Shown: piece by piece, positions 42,761-54,828 of the stretch
How the letters are laid out: every line of letters begins with the position of its first letter
How positions within the stretch are numbered: position 1 is the stretch's first letter
DNA from: Pegea sp. RAD2-039
Taxonomy: Eukaryota > Chordata > Thaliacea > Salpida > Salpidae
Assembly (NCBI GenBank): GCA_034620365.1
Contig: JAQGEQ010000142.1
Location: 186,001-250,000, forward strand
DNA: 64,000 nt
Direction of reading: 5' to 3'
The notes under the pieces: generated by a model
What the model saw: the letters and a program-made list of their open reading frames with translations, nothing else
Databases searched by the model: none
Told to the model about the DNA's origin: nothing
Translations under genes and position numbers: made by a program

Positions 42761-44960
42761 TTCTAAAATATTTGTAATAGATAATAAATTTGCTCTTAAT
42801 AACAAACCTAAATATCTTCATGTTTAAAGACATATGTGATCAAGCACACCTGATTTAGTAAGTAAAATATTTCTTTAATATTTCAGAATAATAATAATCA
42901 TCAGTGTGAAGAAAACGTTTATCTTACAACTTATAGTTTAAAAGATTTTTTTAAGATTTATGTTCAAACTTGAAAAGTTTATGTTTATTTTGAAGTTGCT
43001 GGTAAAACTTTTACTAATTTGTGGTTACAAGTGCTTTGGTTTTATGCAATTGCATTAGTATCTATGTTTGATTATTTTTGTTGTTTAACCTTTTCATTAA
43101 ATATATTCTGATTAAAATTGTTTTACTTTCTTCTTAATATTTTGATAGTTAATACTGACACAATTTGATGTTTAATTAAATTGGTCAAACTTTATCTGTT
43201 AAATGAAGCGTTGGTGTATAGAAATAGTGTTTATTTGTGAAAAATAACAAAATTTATCAAATAACCTTTTTACATTATTGTTGTATTATCTACAGGATCT
43301 GAGACAATCTAACCCAATCCATCAAAACCAAGAATACCATATACAGTACCATTTCCTACATTACGGTATTGTTCAAAAGTAAAACTTGGACCTTGCAAAA
43401 CAGTATTCTCTGTTTTCGTTATAAAATTGCCTGCAAGTGCGATATGAAGCCACTCAACTTCAATACCACCGATCGAGAAGATACCGTCGCAGATAGCTTT
43501 AAAAGGGGACTTCTTTCCAAAACAATAGAAGGATAGTGAAGAATAACCATATTAAAGGAACAAAACGTTGCATCTAATTGTCTTACTTTGTTTTAATATC
43601 ATTGTTATCTTGTTTATATATTTATGATTATTTGTTCTATACTTTCCATTCTCTCTTTCTATTTGTTTTTAGGCAATGACTATAATTTAGCGTTGGTTTA
43701 TCTAACGTTTGGGTTAATTGTTTGAAGTTTGTATAACAACAGTTAACTCAAATGTTAGATTTCCATTTGCAATGATCTTCAAAAATGATGTTCTTTCCTT
43801 CTGTGTTTATCCTTTTTTTACTTGTAATTTTTCAGCAGTAGTGAAGTCTTTCATGACTTAGCTACGTGATATTTATTCATATGATGAATACAAGTCGGCA
43901 TTGAAAGATTTTGCATTTGAACTAACTGTTTGAAATTTGTTTATAAACGGTCAATTCAAATGCAAGATTTTTCTTTGCACTGATCTTCATAAAGGAGGTT
44001 GTTTGCTTCTGTATTTATCCTTTTTTTACTTGTAAATTCCTACCAGTATTGAAGTTTTTCGTGCCATAGCTGCTTGACAGCTGATCACAAGCATATAACG
44101 CAGGAGTTTCTATATCTATTTGCTAGTATTTCAAAGTATACTTATTGTTCTAATATTTATTTCAAACTATTTATTTATGAGTTGTTTATTTTTTTAAAGA
44201 AAAGCTTACGTTACGTTGTAGTGTAAATAATAATAATAATAATAAATTTACAAAAGAAGTATTGGTTATTTTCACTTTGCATTCTTAATTAATCAGTTTC
44301 CATTTTCTAATGATTAAATATTCTTTCTTCAAATTCTTAACCAGTCGAGTAAAGTACGACGACCATAGTAACTATAAAGTTAAACATCAAAAAATATCAA
44401 AATCTTATTATTAAAACATAAAAATCACTGCTATATAGTATAAAACTATTTAGATCTTTAACCAACAATATCTTCCAGAGTTTTTACAATTTTAAAAGTG
44501 AAAATCATTTTAAAACAAGTTACAATAAATGTCATTTAGAAGTATTCTCTAAATATTCATGTCATTTAAACTTTTGGATATTAATTTTCCAACAATGCAA
44601 CATTTACTATTAGTTAGGAAAGTTCCAGATATTCTAAAACTGTTATACAAATAGATTATTTTAAAGCTCACAGACATTTTTATCGGATAAAACAAAGTTT
44701 TAATAAGTTTAATAAAAAGTTTATTTGTAAGGATTCTGAATTTACTCATTCATTCAAGCATTTGATAATCTGATCACATTTTTTTTAATGTTGAATCTTA
44801 CATCTATTTTCGAATGATTTAAAGAACTTAACACCAAATATTTGCTTTATTATGTTTTAATCTATTTTTTTACAGTTCATTGGCAGACACGTGCTAAACA
44901 AATAATTTATGTATGTTTTGTAAAGTATTCGACAACAAGATGTTATCAGTTTTTGTAAGA
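42760..44960 (+). repeat. Duplicated block (pairs with 7260-9500)
   Basis: See 7260-9500. Includes the intact terminal exon at 43309-43551 and the ~200 bp doublet at about 43690-44090. The distal part (43680-44660) also pairs with 640-1590. Confidence 0.7.
43309..43551 (-). CDS. Unnamed 3'-terminal coding exon (best copy)
   Basis: Unrecognised protein end. The minus strand is open for 80 codons with a balanced codon mix: SSLSFYCFGKKSPFKAICDG, IFSIGGIEVEWLHIALAGNF, ITKTENTVLQGPSFTFEQYR, NVGNGTVYGILGFDGLG, stop TAG at 43309. Two broken copies exist (7813-8053 and 10345-10535). Conservation of the core IEV.WLHIALA.NF..KT through stops and indels elsewhere argues that it was once protein-coding. 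An in-frame TAA lies just upstream (43552-43554), so it would begin as an exon near 43550. No acceptor is obvious there and no upstream exon was identified. Confidence 0.45.
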   Translation of the reverse strand, partial: YGYSSLSFYCFGKKSPFKAICDGIFSIGGIEVEWLHIALAGNFITKTENTVLQGPSFTFEQYRNVGNGTVYGILGFDGLG

Positions 44961-46400
44961 CGAAAATCATTATTCTCATGAAATACCAAGGGATAAATCT
45001 TTTACTTTCTATATTTTTGGCTAAGGAATTTTTCAACTTTCCTCCTTTGCATTTATTAAAATGAATAAATGAAAAAACAATAATTTATAGTTATTTGGCT
45101 TCAAAACATCTAAAAATTAAATGAAATTGCCTTATACAAGAAAACAAAGCCTTAAGTAAGCTCTTAGCTGTAAGTATACTTTAATGTAATCAGTATTGAT
45201 TGGAATTTGAGGCTACTGTTGATTGATTGATTACGTGAAGACTAGATCAACCAATCATTCGAAACCACCAAACTTGTTTCGAAGGAGATTAGATGTTCTA
45301 TAACTGAAATACAAATTTGACTAAATTAAAATAGTTCTTAGAAGATGTAAAAATCAAATATACCAAAATTATTTTTTTAGATAATTCTTAGTTTTTCGAT
45401 AGTAAAGCATTTTTGATTTTTTCAATCAAATCATTTCACTTGGATGAAAAAAATGTGTATTTCTTTTAAGAATTTTCATTTGAAAAAATAAAACAAAAAT
45501 TGCTGAAATACCCTATTTTTCTAAATCAGTTAAGATGTTCTATATTTTTCAATGTTTCACGAGTCTAGTAAAAACTTAACGGATTAGTTAATATCAACTA
45601 ACTAAATCAAGACTTTATTTATTTTAACTAAAAATGGAAATTTTTCTAAATTCAATATTTTAACTAGCTGATTATAACTCCATGAAAAAGATCAGAGATA
45701 ATTACTTTTTCAACATCATAATTGTAATTTTTTAACAAATATAATTGTAATGAAAACTGATACTTTTAGGAAATTTGTTAAATACTGAGTTATTTAGTTT
45801 TTAAACAATAGGATACTTTTCTAGTATTCACAAGTATTTATTTCAAAACCTTTTTAATAACGAGTTGAATAAAAAATTATTTTTTTTTATACTTTTAAGT
45901 TACACAGATATTTTCTGCAATTAAATGCAATTTGTAGCTATTTGAAATTACAAAATAACCCTAAAGCTATTTAATTATGAAATTATGCAGTACTTGCAAA
46001 TTATAAAAAACTTACTTATTATAAATTCATATTTAAATAGTTTCACTAAAAAAGCAAACATGTACTAACTAAATTAAATAAATAAGTTAAATTAGCATTT
46101 GTAATTGGGATAGAATTCAAACTGGACAAATGACAAAGTTTTTACTTAAATTTTGTGTTTAAAATAATTATTAACCGACGAGTTTGTCAAACTGTTAATT
46201 TTACCATGTCATTTAATTGTCATTTTCCCCAATTTATCACATTTTCACATTTAAACGTTTCAAACAATTTTGAAAAAATATTTTTATTCTCAGGTATTTC
46301 AAATGTACTTAAAATGTTCAAATAAAACACAAAAAAACTTTTTTTTGACACACAAAAAAAATTATTTTATTATTTTAAACAAATATATTTCTTCTAATCA
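44960..46400. other. AT-rich non-coding stretch
   Basis: No gene recognised. Around 45390-45560 is a diverged copy of the repeat also at 4560-4800 and 9790-9900. Confidence 0.45.
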
Positions 46401-46817
46401 TTACAATTTATAAGTAATGTTTATTCTATTACGAGCTAAATAGGTTTTAAAACCCCATACATCTATCTGTTGTATTGGATTATCAAAATCTATCATCAAT
46501 TTGAGACGAGAAAAAGATGCTCTATGTACTTCTTCTGTTGTAAAATCTTCCTTGGATGGAAATTTCACAACAATTGCTGGTTCTTCATCTTCAGATGCCT
46601 CGTAAGAGATCTTCACCATACTCTTATCTAAATAATCATATTGGTGACGTTCACCTATGAACATTTCACTCATATTCACTTGTTTAACATTATCAGTTTC
46701 TTGAATAACGTTAAACATGATGTAAAAATAGTCTATCAACATATTTTTTCTAAGATGGACCAGGAAAGAATAAATACTGCTGAAAAAAAATGTAATAAAA
46801 TTTATTTTGTCTAACAT
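46401..46817 (-). CDS. Short protein of unknown function, terminal exon
   Basis: Not recognised. The minus-strand frame is strongly coding-like from about 46720 down to the TAA at 46401: MFNVIQETDNVKQVNMSEMF, IGERHQYDYLDKSMVKISYE, ASEDEEPAIVVKFPSKEDFT, TEEVHRASFSRLKLMIDFDN, PIQQIDVWGFKTYLARNRIN, ITYKL. This is an acidic middle followed by a more basic, β-rich-looking end, with no membrane segment or signal peptide in this part. The frame stays open to 46817, but that upstream part is AT-rich, hydrophobic and contains a T-run ending in CAG (near 46782), so it is probably intron. I favour the ATG near 46718 or an upstream exon. Its upstream DNA (46890-49340) is a copy of the E2F gene's upstream DNA. 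Confidence 0.55.
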   Translation of the reverse strand: MLDKINFITFFFSSIYSFLVHLRKNMLIDYFYIMFNVIQETDNVKQVNMSEMFIGERHQYDYLDKSMVKISYEASEDEEPAIVVKFPSKEDFTTEEVHRASFSRLKLMIDFDNPIQQIDVWGFKTYLARNRINITYKL

Positions 46818-46889
46818 AAATGACTATTTTTTAATCTTTATTTTTACTGAATAAATAAAATATCTGTGATGGTGGCGATAAAAATTGCA

Positions 46890-49340
46890 CAATAGCATAT
46901 ACCAAGTATGATTTTCTTGATAAGACAAAAATTTTGAATTCTTTACAAGTTTCATTTCCAGTTACATTTAATTATTTTTTAACCTGCCTAAGGCGCAAAT
47001 TGAGTTGTTGATAAGTTTACAATCTCAGGTAAAAACGCTAGTATACGGCATTTCAACTTTTAAGTCAAATATTTCACAAAATCCAAACGTTCAATAATAT
47101 AAAATACATTTAAAAAGCATAAACATGATAAACTTAATATAATTTTTTAAGAATAAATTTTAATATAAATAAAAGTTTGCAAACATTCTTTAGCTTTTAA
47201 AACAAATCATCAGTTTATATTAATTTGGCAATCAACTTTATCAAACAATTTTTTTCTGTTTATATAAAAAGAAATATAAAAACATTTATATATAAAAAAA
47301 ACTGTTTCTTACTGCAAAACTTGTTTACCTGATATTTTCAGATTTTAAAAATTTCTGTAATAACTGAATGTTTTTATAACTTATAAAAATCTGTAATATT
47401 TTTATCTCAGTTGTTGGCCAAAAGAACTGAAAACATACCTTTATATCTATGCTTTAATACCAGCCCTTCAACTTTATAAAAATAGCAAGAAAACATAGAT
47501 TAAATTTTATATCTGATTTTAGTTTATGAAGCAAAAGTTTTATGAAAAACATTAAAGATTGTTTAGAATATAAAAAAAAATATTTATAAAACTTCTTAAA
47601 AATTTTATTATCAAAGCATATCAATTAAAAGTAAACAATAATTAAAATAAATTTTATGAAAATGAAAACATGTATGACTAATTAAATTATAAAATTCTTA
47701 CTCTTAAAAAACTCTTAAAAAGATTTTACTGGTTTTTTGGTAATTAATTCATTATCTTTAAATGATTATTTTGACTTTTCTTTATAATGATATTGAAAAA
47801 ATAACAATTTCATTCTATAACTCTTAGAAAATATTTTAATAATAAATAAAAATAGTTTTAATTATCATGGAAATTTTAAGAAAGAATCATCTACTATCAC
47901 AGAAAACATAAATTGTGGAGACAGATCTATCATAACACTGTATAAAATGAGAACGTAATCTAATCTCAAACCATTTTTACAATGTGATTTGTGTTGCAAT
48001 AAGTTATGTAAAGTGCAGTTTTAAAATTCTCAAAAATTTAATACTTTCGTAACTTCTTAGTAGCTCTATAAAACCATTCGTATATGTTTCTATTCAAAAT
48101 TTTTAATCTTTTTATTAACAAAAAATCTTTATAAGTTACATTTTTAACTTATAAACTGTAAAACGTTTAACGTAAACACTAAAATCTGAAAAATAAAAGA
48201 CATTTCTACCTTTAGAATCAACTTGCTGGAAAGTTTTAAGTTAGAATAAAACTTTTAATTTACTTTAATTCTAATCACAAAATTTATAATACTTAATTGT
48301 CTTTATAACAAGCTTCCAATTACCGGCTCTGGTTTTTTCAATCATTTATAATTTAATTTTATAAATATTTGTTTATTACATCTAAATGATACTTTCTTTC
48401 TAGGGATATCCTACATTAACTTTGGATAGGTCGTTTGTTTAAAATATTAAATAAAACTAATAATTTTGTTTAATTTTACTAAAAGGAAAACTCAATTATC
48501 ATTTTTCCATGAAAAGGTTTTTAAGAAGTACAACTTAAGGTCCATAACATCACTGAAATATGTTTCGGTAGGTGTTTATTTAAATTTTAGAAGTTTCTTC
48601 TCATAAATCTTTGGTTGAATATTTTATTAATATATTATAATTTGTAAAAATAAGTAAATTGAATATATTTTCTGGTTTGCAGTTGATGTTAAATATCAAA
48701 TTTGATGCTCTTTATCATTTAGAAACCTTATAAACCTATTTCATTGTAATGTATTATGAAAAAAAATATATTCCTGGCCGTATACTGAACAACCATTTAG
48801 GCATGAACAATACAACAAGTTTTTATCAAATCTTTGTTGATAATTTTAAATTCTAGACTCAAAATATTTACTTATATCATAAATATATGGTTGTATTGTG
48901 TATCAGCAAAATAAGCTTTCTTTGTAGTGAAACTAGTAAAATAAATAAACAAAGAATACTAGTTTATTTTATAGAGTTGTTTGAAAACTTAGTTTTCATA
49001 ACAGATGAATTATTTATAATTTACAAAAATTAAAAAAAAAAAACACTGTACAAAAGTTTTACTAACTTACAATATAACTAAAATTGTTATTATTTTGAAT
49101 ATCTCTAAGCTATAAAAATGTAGAATTAAAACTATTTAAATAATTTGAATAAAGAAATAGGGCATGGTTAGGGCAAAAATATCCAAGTTGTAAACCAGGG
49201 TAGAAATAAAAAAGAATCAACTGTTGTCAGCAGCAGGATTCCACTCTCCACAATCAAATATGTAGTAGAAATGAAGGGATGACTAGGCAAAGCTGACAAT
49301 TAAGTAAGTTGCAGTTTTGAAATTTTGTAGCTCGAAACAG
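46890..49340 (-). repeat. Duplicated upstream region (pairs with 61440-63935)
   Basis: Colinear with 61440-63935 from 'taccaagtatgattttctt' to the 'aatcaactgttgtcagcagcaggatt' segment. In both copies it lies immediately upstream of a minus-strand gene, the unknown gene at 46401 here and E2F at 61297 there. It probably carries promoter or 5' intron sequence. No internal gene was found. Confidence 0.8.
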
Positions 49341-49359
49341 TTTAAACCATTTGTATTTT

Positions 49360-49945
49360 TTGTTATATAAGAGAAGCTTAATATTAAATATGATAGTTAT
49401 AAACATCAACTCAGCTTCTTCAATTAAGATACTTTGGAAATTCGACAGTATAAATACGACCTTTCTCCTATTTATAAGATTATCAACAATTTAATAGACT
49501 TTCAGTTTGATAATTACTTTTCCATTAGTCTTTCCCTCAAGTTATATCAGCTCAGACGACACAAATTACATCTTAATAAGCCGATATCACCTGGTACATT
49601 AATCAGAACAAATTTTTTCTCATACCGTACAATTAGTAAATGGAACCAGTGGCCATCAGACATTGTGAGTTCTTAATAACTTGCGTTGTTCAAAAAGAAG
49701 TTGAACCGTTATAACATTGCAAACATTTTCATTTCTAAACTGTTTTTTTTTTAAATATTAATATTCTATTAATGTTCTGTGTTATATGCTTTGATGGCTA
49801 TCGAAATGTCATGTGTTACATCTTTTGCTTTCTATATTTTTGACTAAATAGATGTTATTTTAGAGAATGTGTATTTGCGAGAGGTGCTCTCTTCAGGTAG
49901 CCTTCTTTGCATTTATTGTAATAAATTAATAAAGAAATAAACGAA
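49360..49945 (+). mobile_element. 5'-truncated CR1/Jockey-like LINE, 3' end
   Basis: Same family as 2524-3160 and 5290-6860. It starts at KLNIKYDSYKHQLSFFN, followed by a stop, then EIRQYKYDLSPIYKIINN, the LYQLRRHKLHLNKPISPG block and SYRTISKWNQWPSD (open frame 49434-49676). The 3' UTR ends in AATAAATTAATAAAG-type repeats near 49920-49975. It is dead. Confidence 0.85.
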
Positions 49946-51239
49946 TAAATAATTAAAAAATAATTAAATAAATAAAAGATAAAACTATAACTACTAAATT
50001 TGAAACAACTTCAATAACATTAAAAAAGATAATTTTATGTGTAAGGATCTCAAAACGTTTTTTTCATTAGCAGTACTGCAATGAAAATATAAATTAGAAA
50101 TATCAACATCGACTTTAAAATTCTATAAAGTTTATATATCGTTTCTTTAAAAGTATCAAAAAACTTTTTATAAAAAATTTGTTTTAAAACTTCAAACTTT
50201 AAAAACGTAAGATATTCTCATTTAAGATTTTGCTAAGTAAAACTACGATGAGTATGTTCTATCCAAAAAATGTGACTATGGATTAAAAAGATAAACTTAG
50301 AAATATTTTCAACATAGATTTATAAAAATGGATTGTGAGAGACTGAATGTATTCACTAATATTGGCTGGCTTGAACTTAGACTTTTAGAAAATATTTGTA
50401 TCAGTGTCTTTTGTTAATCTTTATTATATGCAAAATGTTATTTTCATGTTTGAACTTCATTCATCTTTCTTATCATCTTTAAATCACTATGATCCTTTTC
50501 CTACTTAAAACCTCTAAAATAAAACTCTAATAGACTAAATATTCAATATAAAATTTGATCTTTTATTTTTTGTGCTAATAAAATAATCATCACAAGTTTA
50601 TACTTTATACTCCAAATATTTGAAGTATTTTTGATAATATCAAACTCAAGCATGACTTTTAGTAGCTTGTTTTGAAATGATTTCCTAAATTGACGATTGT
50701 AAAACCTTTGGCAGATAATGTCGGTTTCAGTCGGACTTATTTTTTCTACAGCGACAATTACTTTTTATAAATAATAAACAAAACATGTAATACTTCCTAA
50801 TACGAATACTAAACATCTTATAGTAATTAGATATATAGCTGATTTTTTGGTTAATTATCTGTCTTGATACTATATTCTTCTGGTCTAGTTGCTCCTAAAT
50901 TTTCTTATTTGTCTACAAATGAAAACCTTTGGTCGCTGAGGTTGCAACATTCTCAAATTTGTAGTCAGTTAGTAGTAAGCTAGTTGATGGCTTTTCGATT
51001 TCAAAATTAAATAAAATTTAGAGCTTGCGAGCAGTTGATTTGTAGATATTTGTAGAACTATTAGTTGATTCTTGATGTAATAACAAAAGTAAAACTTGCT
51101 CGTCTGCCACCAAGTGAACTTTTTAACAAATAGAACTTCCAACAAAAGTTGAATGAGTTTGAAGTAAGTCCAGAGATATAGTTTCAACCAACCTACTTCT
51201 TTATGGTTTTGCATTGATTTTGATCATTGACGTGATCTT

Positions 51240-52190
51240 TATCGCGCTACTGACGTCACTGAAGCAACACCGAGTGGCTACTTGCAATTTAAGAGTGATG
51301 ACACCACAGTGTTTAAAGAAGTCTTAAGAGAACTATTTTTAATCTTCTTCAGTACCTTCCAAAATGTAATTTGATCTATAAAGATACTTTTACCTGCATT
51401 CCCAAGCGTTACTTTGTGCTTGTTTTTAGTCTGAAGCATGTCGAAAGTTTGTTTCGATGTCGTAAAGGTCAGTAGCGAAAATAGTAAATTGTATGATGAC
51501 GTCATTGCTTCACAGTTGTGATCCAGAAAATTTGATTGGAGTCATTACCAGCAACACAAAGATCACAAAAGATCTTTGCTCCACCATCTGTATCGTCAAC
51601 TATAAGCGCGTCATTTAGTTTCATTACTGTCAGCCATTATTAGTAGGCCTGTGGCAGGTGATGACGTCAGTAAAGCTATGACGCGTCCATTTTCACTATA
51701 ACAGGGTGTAGATCTCACTAGTTTTGAATCGATATAGTCAAAGCTCCGAAAGTGCTGTGTGTGTTGATGACGTCAACATTCGGTTAACGAATTTTTGTGG
51801 GGAATTTAGACCATTTAATAACGTCATCAAAATTGATGACATAGCTGTGAGTTAGAAGTCTATTTTTTATAGCTAGTGATGTAAAATGATGATGTATGAC
51901 ACAATCTAATATTAGCAACTAAACTCTAGTAACTATTGATTATAATTAGACACTTTTGACAGGTTCTAGTTGGTAAATTCTATAGAGTTGGTAGAATCCT
52001 CACATTAAAGTATTATTACACATATGACATTATTAGAGTCCTCATATTAAAGGTTTGTTAGTTTATTGTAGATGGCAACTCATAACGCCATCATCAATCT
52101 TTTTATCGTTTTAGTTGATATTGCTATATAGCTAGATAAGCTGTGATTAACATACACTACTACTCGACTATATGTCCTGATGACAGTGAT
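51240..52190 (-). repeat. CRE-bearing repeat, inverted copy
   Basis: Inverse of 40900-41560 and 6985-7245 ('ggcaggtgatgacgtcagtaaagc' is the reverse complement of the 7200 region). Contains TGACGTCA at 51251, 51497, 51662 and 51768. The minus strand carries a 42-codon open run (51627-51502: VMKLNDALIVDDTDGGAKIF, CDLCVAGNDSNQIFWITTVK) repeated with changes at 58122-57997. It then reads, after a frame change, VTLGNAGKSIFIDQITFWKV and LKKIKNSSLKT. Confidence 0.65.
51251..51775. promoter_or_regulatory. Cluster of four TGACGTCA palindromes
   Basis: Exact CRE/ATF consensus at 51251-51258, 51497-51504, 51662-51669 and 51768-51775. It is repeated in the tandem copy at 57721, 57992, 58157 and 58263. 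Presence is certain. Regulatory function is only an inference, because these sit in a repeat with coding traces. Confidence 0.35.
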
Positions 52191-52990
52191 GCTAAAATTT
52201 CTTAAACATAATCGGATATTTATAGAATTTAATAGAAGTTCCAACACAAAATTGAGTAAAGATTGTCTGATTAAAACAAGTCGTCATTTAATACATCAGA
52301 TAGAAAAGTGCTTCGGTGTTAAGAATAAGAAAAAAGTTCTCAAAAATGCAGTCCAGCCATGGAAGCATCTTGTAAATTGTAAAAGGTTTTTTATTCAGAT
52401 ATACACTTACTCATGTCGTCAAAAAACCAATTTTCAGTCTTACTAGTTTGATTTCCTAAACACATAAACACCTATGCAAAATTACAAATAAAAATTTTGA
52501 TAATGTTGAAAGAATCACTATCTAAGATCATAATATTATTGTCAGTGTAGTGAAAATTACTATTTTCTTGTTTCAACTTTATTCATCTTTCTAATCATCC
52601 TTAAATCACTATGATCCTTTTCCTAATAATAAACTTTAAAGCAAAAGTCTGATAAACTAAACATTGAATTAACTAATTAACTTTAATACGATACTTTAAT
52701 AAACTAAATATTCAATTTAGGATCTGATATCTGATTATTAGTGAAGATAAAATAATCATCATAAATCTATAATTTGAAAAAAAAATGACGATGGTTTAAT
52801 GTTTTTTAAATTTATTATTTTTGAAACAAAATAATTCTGATAAAAGAAGAAAGTCAAAAAAATTGAGATTTTATATATTTTATTTTTGATAATATCAAAC
52901 TTAAATACGATTTTCAGTAGTAGCATAAAGTTGGAAAAAAGTACTAACAAGTCGTCAGTTGGTATACAAGATAAAAAAGTGATTTATTGT

Positions 52991-53885
52991 TAAGATTTAG
53001 AAAAAAAGTTCATCATTGAGATCAGCGTGACAAAAACCGGGACGTTTTCAAAATAATCTTTTATCATTAGATCATCAAAATAAATTAAATTGAGCAAGCT
53101 AGCTGGAATCTTACTCATAATCATCACAAGTTCCTCCAAATATAAATTTTCCTTTCCTCACTCCTATTTATGATCTGAAAAAATGAGAAATTATCTTAAT
53201 GAAGATGATCAGTCAATTTCTCACTTTTATACTAAATGATGATCTGAAAATAAAGACTAACAGCTTTTCTGCTCAGCACGTATCATTGACAATCCTACCA
53301 ATCCAGGCATAAATAATTCCATTCAGATCGTCACTGTTAAAAGAAATCTGAAAGAAATTATGATTAAAATAGATATAATTCGATGTTTAATTACTTTTAA
53401 AAAGTAGCAGAACTCAGAGTTAATATGTTTTGGATTGTCATCGATTTAAATACATATAGATGTCAGGTAGCCTTCATTTGAACGAGTTTGATGAAATTGA
53501 GTTTTATTATCCTAATGGAGCTTTGTCAACAACTAAGATCATCAAAGCTGTCGATCACAACTTACATATTCATTCCCTAATCTTCTTTCTTTAGAACCGT
53601 TGAATTTACTTAACTTTTGTTTAAAGTGAGATAAAAACTTGAGATAATCCTGGAATAAAATTAGAAAATTTTTAAAATGCGATGTTCTTATTACAACAAT
53701 TTGAGTAAATATAGCAAACCAGTTGATGTTTTAATTGTATTACTTCTTACTTTCTGGAAAAGGCATTTTCAAAACAGGGTTGAAACTTGATAGTAGATGT
53801 CATCAAGCGCTTTTTAGTTTTGTCATCTGCTTCTCCGTCTTCAAAAGGAATCCAATATTTCAATATTCAAATTCTAGCAATCTTA
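52991..53885 (-). pseudogene. Flightless-I (gelsolin-repeat) pseudogene, copy 1
   Basis: Three eroded minus-strand pieces in the order of the C-terminal gelsolin repeats of Flightless-I. At 53885-53745 is EFEYLKYWIPFEDGEADD, matching the RYWVPVE..EE region. At 53340-53261 is NSDDLNGIIYAWIGRIVNDT, then a stop and AEKLL (family: GIVYAWVGR…AEDIL). At 53190-52991 is ENLYLEEL…CDDYE, then multiple stops and a HADL.DE end. More degraded than copy 2 at 59501-59970. Flightless-I is an actin-binding LRR-gelsolin coregulator. Only fragments of its last third are here. Confidence 0.65.
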
Positions 53886-54356
53886 CAGTAACAAACTTCA
53901 ACTCAATTATCTGCAAGGAAACGCATAGAAATTTTATATTTTAAGATTAAATCTAAAAGAATTATTTGACAAACATTTAAGAAGTGATTTTATTTTGAAA
54001 CCAGAAGCTAATGAATTAATAAGGGTCTTCAAATGCTTCTTATAATATGAAAAATCTATATAAAACTTTTGCACTAATACAAAACTTACAATTAATATCA
54101 AAACTAAACAATTTTATAAGTTTGTTGAGCATTGTACCACAAAACAAAAAAACATGGAAAACAATTTTTTAAAGTTATTTTGGTTTTATGCAGCAACAAA
54201 CAATTTATTAAAAGAAACTGAAGAACAGATAGTGAATGAACTTGTCTACTTATGATTAAACTAACTAAAAAGTGAATTATGAATATGTCAAAATCAGAAT
54301 TATTTAGATATAAGTAAAGCTTGTTATTTAAGCTGAACATTACTCCCAAATTATTA
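53886..54356. other. Spacer between pseudogene pieces
   Basis: AT-rich. Pairs loosely with 59970-60448 ('caattaatatcaaa', 'gttgagc…taccacaaaac', 'ctgaagaacagatagtga'). No coding signal was identified. Confidence 0.5.
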
Positions 54357-54828
54357 TTAGAAATCAAATATATTTATTGTTTGTTTGAAGTTGTAGGTTG
54401 ACATCAAAAAGGTCGTATCCTCCTTCGGTATTTTCAAGATTAAATCGATAGTCTTGGCGAGAAAAAAAGGAGAGAGATTTAACCAGGGTTCACTAGTACA
54501 AGGTGAATTAATCCATTCTTCAAACAACTTGGTTTCATCTTGAGGAAGATTACGATTCAACATAAGATCTTTAGCTGGCTTCTCAGCTTCTGACAACATG
54601 TTATCAGTTTGATTTGGAGGAGTAGATACTGAAACCGGAGAAGAAGCTACATCTTTGGTTAAGATAACTACAACAATAGGACCAGATTTCGACTTCAAAT
54701 GTGCTTGATAAGAGCCTTTCTTCGATAAGTCTGGAGTGGGAACTTGAAGTTCGATTCCAGAAGGAGCTTTAATTGCTAGTAATGCATCACCAGAGAAGAA
54801 ATGAAAAAGATCTTCATGAGTAACATAT
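54357..54828 (-). pseudogene. E2F4/5-like pseudogene, 5'-truncated
   Basis: Copy of the 3' half of the intact gene at 60449-61297. It begins inside the marked box (YVTHEDLFHFFSGDALLAIK, APSGIELQVPTP) immediately after an in-frame TGA at the breakpoint (about 54828), and runs through LPQDETKLFEEWINSPCTSE. One extra T in the NLSPFF T-run then shifts the frame. The DNA encoding the pocket-protein-binding end (DY.FNLE…GYDLFDV) is still present but read out of frame. It lacks the DNA-binding and dimerisation domains and is dead as an E2F. Confidence 0.85.

Larger units (their letters stand above)
50380..52980 (-). repeat. Tandem block 1 (pairs with 56560-59500)
   Basis: Colinear with 56560-59500. 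Shared landmarks are 'ctgattttttggttaattatctgtcttgatactat', 'gcgagcagttgatttgtag' and 'gacgtgatctttatcgcgct'. Each block also contains an internal repeat of the motif around 'caacttcattcatctttcttatcatctttaaatcactatgatcc' (near 50450, 52570, 56650, 59115). No intact gene is present. Short orientation-free ORFs here are by-products. Confidence 0.75.

Noticed and set aside
44549-44749. 66-codon minus-strand ORF and other short ORFs in 44-56 kb
   Set aside because: Low-complexity Lys/Ile/Asn/Phe translations in duplicated non-coding DNA, not preserved in the sister copies.
46718-46817. N-terminal extension of the unknown gene at 46401
   Set aside because: It is AT-rich, hydrophobic and contains a T-run plus CAG acceptor, so it is more likely intron than coding.
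52180-52446. 88-codon plus-strand ORF
   Set aside because: Its counterpart in the tandem copy (about 58660-58870) has lost the frame, and the composition is Lys/Asn-rich as expected from AT-rich DNA.
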